Below, in pieces: positions 27,251 through 33,541 of a stretch of DNA of 64,000 bases. Every line of letters starts with the position of its first letter. Position 1 is the stretch's first letter. Below the pieces are notes generated by a model. The model saw only the letters and a program-made list of their open reading frames with translations, searched no databases and was not told the origin of the DNA. The stretch covers positions 2,914,001 to 2,978,000 of the forward strand of contig NZ_CP035704.1 of the NCBI RefSeq assembly GCF_004168365.1, read 5' to 3'. The DNA is from Pseudolysobacter antarcticus. Lineage in GTDB: Bacteria > Pseudomonadota > Gammaproteobacteria > Xanthomonadales > Rhodanobacteraceae. Both the position numbers and the translations under genes were made by a program.

Positions 27251-27769
27251 ATGAATTTTCTCTCCCGTTTTGCCCTGTTGTTTTGTCTGGTCGGCGCGGC
27301 ACATGCGCAGACCGCCACCGATTATTCGCTGAACGATGGCGCGATCCGTTTCAAGGTGCCCTCGGACTGGTCGATGATCCTGCAAAAAACCGAAGGTAGC
27401 CCGCAGGCGATCGCGTTTCAGGTCAAGGATCCGGCTGATCAGGGCACCGATACTGCGACGCGCGTGACCGTCGATACGCGGCATTTTGCCGATGCCAATG
27501 AATTCTCAAGTTTCGTCGCTTCCGGCATGGCCAAGGCCAAGCAGATCAACTCCTACACTGAAGAAGTCGGTAGCAACGATGCCACCCACCTGCGCTACAC
27601 CGGCATGGATGCGGGCAAGCGCTACCAGTATCGCGACATGTATCTGTTCCGCGAAAGCCTGGGTATCCACGTGCGTTGTGTGCGTCCGTTATTGCCGGCA
27701 ACTACCACCGCATGGACCAAGGCGTACGAGCAAGGTTGTGATTTACTGATGAGCAGCGTGCAGCAGTGA
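27251..27769 (+). CDS. Exported protein of unknown function, paralogue of the protein at 23345-23944
   Basis: 172 residues. ATG 27251 is fixed by GGAG eight bases upstream and by the signal peptide that follows (MNFLSRFALLFCLVGAAHAQ). The mature domain shares its order of motifs with the exported protein encoded upstream of the FUSC gene: FKVPSDWSMI, IAFQVKDPAD, a central YTGMDAGKRYQYRDMYLF and a C-terminal WTKAYEQGCDLL helix. Two cysteines near the end (RCVRP, GCDLL) may pair. The kynU start overlaps its last codons, so the two are translationally coupled and this protein is made together with kynureninase. No known function. Confidence 0.78.
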   Translation: MNFLSRFALLFCLVGAAHAQTATDYSLNDGAIRFKVPSDWSMILQKTEGSPQAIAFQVKDPADQGTDTATRVTVDTRHFADANEFSSFVASGMAKAKQINSYTEEVGSNDATHLRYTGMDAGKRYQYRDMYLFRESLGIHVRCVRPLLPATTTAWTKAYEQGCDLLMSSVQQ

Positions 27770-29046
27770 GTTCATCTTTCGAGGCAAGCTCCAGTTGGGC
27801 GCAAGCGCAGGATGCGGCCGATCCGCTGCGTATATTCCGCGATGAATTCCTGATTCCAAATCACAACGATGGCGAGCAGATTTATCTGTGCGGCAATTCG
27901 CTCGGCCTGCAACCGCGCGGTGTGCGCGATGCGGTCAATGCGGAAATGGATTATTGGGGCAGCCTTGCTGTCGAAGGCCATTTCCGCGGGCGTTTGCCGT
28001 GGATGGATTACCACGAATTCGTGCGTGATCATCTCGCCGAAGTGGTCGGCGCACTGCCGTCCGAAGTCGTGACGATGAACACGCTGAGCGTGAATCTGCA
28101 CTTGATGATGGTGAGTTTTTATCGCCCAACAACAGAGCGTCCAGCCATCCTGATCGAGAAGCGCGCGTTTCCTTCCGATCGTTATGCGGTCGAATCGCAG
28201 GTGCGTTTTCATGGCTTCGATCCGGCCACGGATCTCATCGAAATCGAAGCCGATGCAGCGGATGGCACGTTGTCAATCGATGCGATCCAACGAGTGCTCG
28301 ACGAGCATGGCGCGCGCATCGCATTGGTGCTGTTGCCCGGCGTGCAATATCTGACCGGCCAGGTTTTTGATCTGCGTGCGATCACCGAGATCGCGCATCG
28401 CAAGGGTTGTGTCGTGGGCTTCGACCTCGCCCATGCGGTCGGCAATATTCCACTGCAGCTGCACGATACGCACTGCGATTTTGCAGTCTGGTGCAGCTAC
28501 AAATATCTCAACAGCGGCCCGGGTGCAGTCGGTGGTTGTTTTGTGCACGAGCGTCACGCGCAAACACCCCGCCCTCGTTTCGCCGGCTGGTGGGGCCACG
28601 AAAAATCGACGCGTTTCCAGATGGGTTCGGAGTTCGTACCGACCGTTGGCGCCGATGGCTGGCAGTTATCGAATCCGCCGATTCTCTCGCTCGCACCGTT
28701 GCGCGTATCGTTGGAAATTTTCCACCGTGCCGGCATGCAGAACCTGCGCGCAAAATCGCAGCACTTGACCGCATACCTGATCTGGTTGATCGAGCGCGAA
28801 CTCGATGGCGTATTGAGCGTGGTCACACCGACCGCGCCCGACCAGCGCGGCGCACAACTCAGCCTGCGCGTGCATGGTCCGCGCGATAGCGGCCGTGCAT
28901 TGTTCGACCACCTCGGCACGCAACACATCATCGGTGACTGGCGCGAACCGGACGTGATCCGCATCGCGCCCACGCCGCTGTATAACCGTTACGCCGACTG
29001 CCGCTATTTTGTCGATGCCGCAAAACAATGGGCGGCAACTCGTTGA
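27766..29046 (+). CDS. kynU: Kynureninase
   Basis: 426-residue PLP enzyme that cleaves kynurenine or 3-hydroxykynurenine to (3-hydroxy)anthranilate and alanine. YLCGNSLGLQPRG near the N-terminus, the PLP aspartate region GFDLAHAVGNIPLQLH, and the Schiff-base lysine K246 in WCSYKYLNSGPG are all typical; GWWGHEKSTRFQM is a family hallmark. The start is GTG 27766 overlapping the preceding stop (GTGA). With kmo directly after it and nbaC upstream, the substrate in vivo is likely 3-hydroxykynurenine. Confidence 0.97.
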   Translation: MSSSFEASSSWAQAQDAADPLRIFRDEFLIPNHNDGEQIYLCGNSLGLQPRGVRDAVNAEMDYWGSLAVEGHFRGRLPWMDYHEFVRDHLAEVVGALPSEVVTMNTLSVNLHLMMVSFYRPTTERPAILIEKRAFPSDRYAVESQVRFHGFDPATDLIEIEADAADGTLSIDAIQRVLDEHGARIALVLLPGVQYLTGQVFDLRAITEIAHRKGCVVGFDLAHAVGNIPLQLHDTHCDFAVWCSYKYLNSGPGAVGGCFVHERHAQTPRPRFAGWWGHEKSTRFQMGSEFVPTVGADGWQLSNPPILSLAPLRVSLEIFHRAGMQNLRAKSQHLTAYLIWLIERELDGVLSVVTPTAPDQRGAQLSLRVHGPRDSGRALFDHLGTQHIIGDWREPDVIRIAPTPLYNRYADCRYFVDAAKQWAATR

Positions 29047-29068
29047 TGCCATCTTGAACACGAATACG

Positions 29069-30478
29069 ATGTCCTCTCGCGCCCCCATTACCATCATCGG
29101 CGCCGGTCTGGTCGGCGCGCTACTCGGCACCTTGCTGGCGCAGCGCGGGTTTGCCGTCGAGTTGTTCGAGCGTCGCGCCGATCCGCGGAAAATCGGTTAT
29201 CTCGGTGGCCGCTCGATCAATCTCGCGCTGGCCGAACGCGGCATGCACGGCTTGCGTCTGGCCGGGCTCACTGCATCGGTAATGGACAAGGCCGTGATGA
29301 TGCGCGGGCGCATGGTGCATGCGCTCGATGGTCACAGCGAGCTGCTGCGCTATGGGCGCGACGATAGCGAAGTAATCTGGTCGATCAATCGTGGTCAGCT
29401 CAATACACTGCTGATCGAAGCAGCCGAAGCTGCGGGTGCAAAAATCCATTTCGGGCAACGGCTCGAGTCGGTGGATTTCGACAGATCAACTCTGCGCATG
29501 TTCGATGAAACCAGCGCAGAAATTCGCGAGCACGAGGCCGTCGTCATGCTCGGCACCGATGGCGCGGGTTCGGCCCTGCGCGCCGCGATCAATGCAGTCA
29601 CGCCGCTGGGCGAGCGTTTCGAGCCGCTGGGTCATGGTTACAAGGAACTCGAAATTCCGGCGCTCGGCGATTTTCCACCGAGCGCACTTTCGCCGGAGCT
29701 CACAGACAAACGCGACGCGGGCGAACGTTTTGCGATCGAACGCAACGCGTTGCACATCTGGCCGCGCGGGCATTACATGTGCATCGCGTTACCGAATGCC
29801 GAAGGCAGTTTCACCGTGACCTTGTTTCTGCCGAACAGCGGCGATCCGAGTTTCGCGACGATCGTCAGCCCGGCACAGGTCGCCGATTTTTTTGCGCGCG
29901 ATTTCGCCGATGCAGTGCCGCTGATGCCGAGCTTGATCGAAGACTTCACCCAGAACCCGGTCGGTGTACTCGGCACCTTGCATCTGGATCGCTGGCATCT
30001 GGACGGTCGCGCATTGCTGCTCGGCGATGCGGCGCATGCGATCGTGCCGTTCCACGGCCAAGGCATGAATTGCGGTTTCGAGGATGCGGTAGAGCTTGCC
30101 GACCTGCTCGAAACCGGCAGCCACGATATGGCCGGTGTATTCGCCGAATTCGAAAGCCGTCGCCGACCCAACGCCGAGGCGATCGCGGCGATGGCGCTGG
30201 AAAACTATATCGAGATGCGCGACTCGGTCGCCGCGCCCGATTTCCTGTTGCGGCGTTCGCTGGAACGCATTCTCGCCGAGCGCCATTCGGGCCTTTTTGT
30301 GCCACGTTACGCGATGGTCACGTTTACTCGCCTGCCCTACGCCACGGCATTCGCGCGTGGCAAAATCCAGAGTAACTTGCTGGCCGAGTTGTGCGCCGGA
30401 AAAACCAAACTGGATCAGATCGATCTGCAGCTCGCTGATACTCGCGTGCAGCAGGTGCTGAGCGATATCCCCGCGTAA
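29069..30478 (+). CDS. kmo: Kynurenine 3-monooxygenase
   Basis: 469-residue FAD-dependent hydroxylase converting kynurenine to 3-hydroxykynurenine with NADPH and O2. N-terminal Rossmann motif GAGLVGALLG, then GRSINLALAERG (KMO-specific), a DG motif (MLGTDGAGSALR) and the FAD motif LLGDAAHAIVPFHGQGMNCGFED. The C-terminal hydrophobic helix that anchors eukaryotic KMO to mitochondria is absent, as in bacterial enzymes. ATG 29069 is chosen to start just before the Rossmann strand, 22 bases after kynU. Tryptophan dioxygenase and formamidase genes, needed to make kynurenine, are not in the window. Confidence 0.97.
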   Translation: MSSRAPITIIGAGLVGALLGTLLAQRGFAVELFERRADPRKIGYLGGRSINLALAERGMHGLRLAGLTASVMDKAVMMRGRMVHALDGHSELLRYGRDDSEVIWSINRGQLNTLLIEAAEAAGAKIHFGQRLESVDFDRSTLRMFDETSAEIREHEAVVMLGTDGAGSALRAAINAVTPLGERFEPLGHGYKELEIPALGDFPPSALSPELTDKRDAGERFAIERNALHIWPRGHYMCIALPNAEGSFTVTLFLPNSGDPSFATIVSPAQVADFFARDFADAVPLMPSLIEDFTQNPVGVLGTLHLDRWHLDGRALLLGDAAHAIVPFHGQGMNCGFEDAVELADLLETGSHDMAGVFAEFESRRRPNAEAIAAMALENYIEMRDSVAAPDFLLRRSLERILAERHSGLFVPRYAMVTFTRLPYATAFARGKIQSNLLAELCAGKTKLDQIDLQLADTRVQQVLSDIPA

Positions 30479-30545
30479 GTCGCAGCATTGTGCGGCAAAT
30501 CTGTCCTGCATCCATCCCACACAAACTTGCGTAATCGAGTTGATT

Positions 30546-30585
30546 CCTGACAGGCGCGCTAGCGACCTGACAGCAGCGTTAGCAT
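30546..30585. repeat. Two tandem 20-bp imperfect direct repeats upstream of the small-protein/collagen genes
   Basis: CCTGACAGGCGCGCTAGCGA is followed at once by CCTGACAGCAGCGTTAGCAT: 14 of 20 positions agree, with identical CCTGACAG and TAGC. The spacing is two helical turns, which suits a dimeric activator. It lies in the 297-base gap between kmo and the gene at 30776, upstream of an AT-rich stretch that could be a promoter. Confidence 0.4.
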
Positions 30586-30633
30586 ATTTCCTCGTGTAAA
30601 TATCGTTCTATTTCGCATAAATGCGTGATAGGG

Positions 30634-30661
30634 TTCACAAAATCATAAATAAAACTGTAAA
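30634..30661 (+). promoter_or_regulatory. Weak candidate sigma-70 promoter for the 30776 gene pair
   Basis: TTCACA and TGTAAA are separated by 16 bases inside an AT-rich tract that differs from the GC-rich surroundings. The match to consensus is partial. Apart from this and the tandem repeat just upstream, the 30479-30775 gap holds nothing I can name. Confidence 0.25.
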
Positions 30662-30775
30662 TGCTGCGGATTAGTTTCGCGGCACAGATGAATTTATGAG
30701 TTTTTTGGCGTACGCAACAGTGCTGCGCTGGACTACTAGCTAGACGGTTTTTTGTATTCAGCTACAGGGGCTTTC

Positions 30776-31153
30776 ATGCGAAAAAAACCAGGTTGGATGC
30801 GTTCGAGCATCCGTTCATCATTACGGTTACGCGCAGCGCTTTTGCTCACGGCGGCATTGTTCGCTGCGAGTAGCAGCGTGATCGCGCAATCAACGCAGCA
30901 GACAGCGACGTCCGTCGGCACTGCTGCACCGCAGGTCGATCCGACCTTCAGCATCGATTGGCACGTGATCACGGGCGTCGGTCAATTACACGCGCACAAC
31001 AGCTGCTTTGACCTGTCGGGCACGATCGGGCAACCGGTGCCGGGCTATTCCAGCGGCGGTACGTATTCGGTTATTTCCGGGTTCTGGACGGTGGCTGCGA
31101 TCAGCGGACGCGACGAAATATTCTTTAACGGATTCGAGGTGTGTGGATCATGA
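30776..31153 (+). CDS. Small exported protein with C-terminal IFFNGFE motif
   Basis: 125 residues from ATG 30776, which has AGGGG eight bases upstream. A basic N-terminus and hydrophobic core (about 20-38) ending SSVIAQ form a signal peptide. The mature part contains [40 protein letters not shown] and ends [13 protein letters not shown]. The FDLSGTIGQ...ISGFW segment resembles short beta-domains found in many secreted proteins of unknown function. The last codons overlap the start of the collagen-like gene (ATGA), so both are translated together. I infer a secreted or surface partner of the collagen-like protein. Confidence 0.75.
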   Translation: MRKKPGWMRSSIRSSLRLRAALLLTAALFAASSSVIAQSTQQTATSVGTAAPQVDPTFSIDWHVITGVGQLHAHNSCFDLSGTIGQPVPGYSSGGTYSVISGFWTVAAISGRDEIFFNGFEVCGS

Positions 31154-32724
31154 AACGCAATCAACTTTGCATGTACGTTGCCAGCGCGCTGATGTCGATG
31201 GGCGCCTTTGATGTGGTGCAGGCCGCACAAACGCAGACCACGGCGTTTACCTATCAAGGCCAGCTCAGCGCAGGTGGCTCATTGCCTGCTTCGGCGAGCT
31301 ACACTTTCACCTTCAAGTTGTATGACGCTGCTACTGGCGGCAGTCAGGTTGGCTTGGCTATACCGCCGCAGAACATCACCGTGGTCAACGGCCTGTTCAC
31401 CACCGATCTAGATTTCGGCCAAGTGTTCAACACACAACAATACTGGCTCGAAATTGCCGTCAACGGCCAGATCCTGTCGGCACGTCAACCGGTGGGTACG
31501 GTTCCCGTTGCGCAATACGCATTGAATTCTCCCGCTGGCGTTGCTGGCCCGACCGGCGTTAGCGGCCCCACAGGCGCTGCTGGCCCGACCGGTATTACCG
31601 GCGCAACCGGATTTGGTGCGACCGGCGCCACCGGCACGGCAGGTGCAACGGGCGCTACCGGACTCACCGGCAGCAATGGCCTGGCAGGCGCAACTGGTGC
31701 AACGGGCAGCGGAGCTAATGGCGCAACTGGCGCCACCGGCTCGGCCGGTGCTACCGGCACGACCGGCGTGCAAGGATCAACCGGTAATACCGGCGCTACA
31801 GGAGCCAGCGTCACAGGCGCTGCCGGACAGACTGGTTCGCAAGGTGTCACTGGCCCAACGGGTGCCACCGGCGCGGGCGTGGCCGGCGCAACCGGAATGA
31901 CCGGAACAGCTGGGGCAAAAGGTGCGACCGGCACGACTGGTGCGTCTGGAGCTACTGGCGTAACAGGTGCTGGTGTAACAGGCGCTACGGGTATCCAGGG
32001 CGCAACTGGAAGTGCGGGCGCCACAGGCTCGGTAGGTAATACCGGAGCTACCGGAGCCGGTGTCACTGGCGCTGCCGGACAAACTGGTTCACAAGGCGTT
32101 ACTGGTAGTACCGGAGCTACCGGAGCAGGCGTCACTGGCGCTGCCGGTCAGACTGGTTCGCAAGGCATTACTGGCCCGACAGGTGCAACCGGCGCAGGCG
32201 TGGCCGGCGCAACCGGAATGACCGGTACGGCTGGGGTCAAGGGTGCAACTGGCGCAACCGGTGTAACAGGTGCTACGGGAGCAGGTGTCACCGGTGCGAC
32301 TGGCGTAGCGGGTGCGACAGGTGCACAGGGTCAGACCGGTGTCACCGGTGCGGTCGGCGCCACAGGTGCCGGTGCAACAGGCGTACAGGGGCCGCAAGGC
32401 GTGACGGGTACGACCGGGCCAGCAGGATCAACCGGCTCTACCGGTGCAACGCCGATGCTCAGCCAGACTTTAACCACGGTGACGCCGACCACGACCACAG
32501 ACTGCGCATCCGGGACCACCTGTACCATCACTGTGCTTTGTCCGGGTACACAACGCGTGGTCAGCGGCGGCATGTCGATCGTCGCGGGTACGAAGTATTT
32601 TACGGTCCTCAACGAAAGCTTCCCGAACGCCACCAATAACGGGTGGACCGTCACCGGCTCAAACTTCGGTAGCGGCGGTGGTGGCCCAATAACTTTCAAG
32701 GCATTCGCGATCTGTACACCATAG
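31150..32724 (+). CDS. Collagen-like Gly-X-Thr repeat surface protein
   Basis: 524 residues: signal peptide (about 1-26), an N-terminal beta domain (27-125: [45 protein letters not shown]) common in exported fibre proteins, about 100 Gly-X-X triplets (about 130-434) and a C-terminal domain with two cysteine-bearing strands ([12 protein letters not shown]). Triplets are overwhelmingly G-A-T, G-P-T or G-V-T; there is almost no lysine, so the stability would come from Thr rather than charge pairs or hydroxyproline. An internal duplication of about 115 bases (near 31817 and 32137) shows recent expansion. Start ATG 31150 overlaps the upstream stop. Probable trimeric surface fibre. Confidence 0.88.
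   Translation: MKRNQLCMYVASALMSMGAFDVVQAAQTQTTAFTYQGQLSAGGSLPASASYTFTFKLYDAATGGSQVGLAIPPQNITVVNGLFTTDLDFGQVFNTQQYWLEIAVNGQILSARQPVGTVPVAQYALNSPAGVAGPTGVSGPTGAAGPTGITGATGFGATGATGTAGATGATGLTGSNGLAGATGATGSGANGATGATGSAGATGTTGVQGSTGNTGATGASVTGAAGQTGSQGVTGPTGATGAGVAGATGMTGTAGAKGATGTTGASGATGVTGAGVTGATGIQGATGSAGATGSVGNTGATGAGVTGAAGQTGSQGVTGSTGATGAGVTGAAGQTGSQGITGPTGATGAGVAGATGMTGTAGVKGATGATGVTGATGAGVTGATGVAGATGAQGQTGVTGAVGATGAGATGVQGPQGVTGTTGPAGSTGSTGATPMLSQTLTTVTPTTTTDCASGTTCTITVLCPGTQRVVSGGMSIVAGTKYFTVLNESFPNATNNGWTVTGSNFGSGGGGPITFKAFAICTP
31534..32450 (+). repeat. Collagen triplet-encoding repeat tract with internal duplications
   Basis: About 915 bases of 9-base-phase sequence (GGC-GCN-ACN and relatives). 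The segment encoding [10 protein letters not shown] occurs three times (starting near 31817, 32071 and 32137), and the first and third copies share more than 100 bases with only scattered changes. Such tracts are prone to slippage and copy-number change between strains. Confidence 0.85.
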
Positions 32725-32790
32725 GTGCAAAACGCAGTGGACGCTTAGCGCATCGGTAATTGTCGCGCATCAGCACCGCTTGAAACATCG

Positions 32791-32824
32791 ATCCCCCGAC
32801 GTGCAAACGCCGGGGGATTTTTTT
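32791..32824 (+). terminator. Rho-independent terminator after the collagen-like gene
   Basis: ATCCCCCG (32791-32798) pairs exactly with CGGGGGAT (32811-32818) around a 12-base loop, followed by seven T residues (32818-32824). It lies about 70 bases after the stop of the collagen-like gene and before the ECF sigma gene, so it separates the two transcription units. Confidence 0.85.
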
Positions 32825-32965
32825 CGCTAACGCGCAAGTCGAATGGATGCATAGCTTGCAAATAACGCCACGCATACATGCCAGCTCCGTACAATGCACG
32901 TTTGAGTAATGCTGAGTGCAAATGACTCCGAACCTTGCAATGTTTGTGCTATTTCCGGAGCTCGC

Positions 32966-33541
32966 ATGAATGACAGTGTGACCGAACTGCTGGCCGCGGC
33001 CGATCGCGGCGACGATCTGGCACGCGATCAGTTATACGACGTACTCTACGAAGAGCTGCGCCGTTGCGCGCATCGGCAGTTGCGTCGCGGTTACAACGAA
33101 ACCCTTTCGACCACCGCACTAGTCAACGAAACCTTTATCAAGCTCGCGGCTCCGCAAGCCTTGCCGCCGGGCAGTCGCATGCATTTCATGGCATTGGCGG
33201 CGCGCGCGATGCGTCAGGTACTAGTCGATCACGCGCGGCGTAATCAGGCCGACAAACGCGGCGGCGGCGCGCTGCATGTGACGCTTGATGAAGCACTGCC
33301 CGATGCTGCCGACGATGCGTTTGCGGTGCTCGCACTGGATCAGGCATTGACCACGCTGGAGCAGATCGATGAGCGTGCGGCACGTGTTGTGCAATTGCAT
33401 TTTTTCGGTGGCATGGCGTTTTCGGCGATTGCCGAAATCGAAGGACTGACCCTGCGCACGGTGATGCGCGACTGGCAGGCGGCACGCGCGCTTTTGTCCA
33501 GCGAGATGAGCAGTCAGGGCGCACATGAATCTCGACCTTAA
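32966..33541 (+). CDS. ECF-family sigma factor (partner of a TPR Ser/Thr kinase)
   Basis: 191 residues from ATG 32966 (CCGGAG upstream). Region 2 is YDVLYEELRRCAHRQLRRG...LSTTALVNETFIKL and region 4 ends in FFGGMAFSAIAEIEGLTLRTVMRDWQAARALL, a helix-turn-helix. This is the subgroup of sigma-70 factors found next to TPR-containing protein kinases in xanthomonads and planctomycetes. No anti-sigma gene is adjacent; the kinase gene overlaps its 3' end by 17 bases, so phosphorylation-based control is the likely mode (inferred from the family). Confidence 0.9.
   Translation: MNDSVTELLAAADRGDDLARDQLYDVLYEELRRCAHRQLRRGYNETLSTTALVNETFIKLAAPQALPPGSRMHFMALAARAMRQVLVDHARRNQADKRGGGALHVTLDEALPDAADDAFAVLALDQALTTLEQIDERAARVVQLHFFGGMAFSAIAEIEGLTLRTVMRDWQAARALLSSEMSSQGAHESRP

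Noticed and set aside
31485-32135. Pro/Val-rich frame on the minus strand opposite the collagen tract
   Set aside because: A direct result of reading a nine-base repeat backwards; not a gene.
31534-32450. Possible CRISPR array because of regular repeats
   Set aside because: Units are 9-base coding triplets in one open frame without unique spacers of constant length; it encodes collagen triplets.
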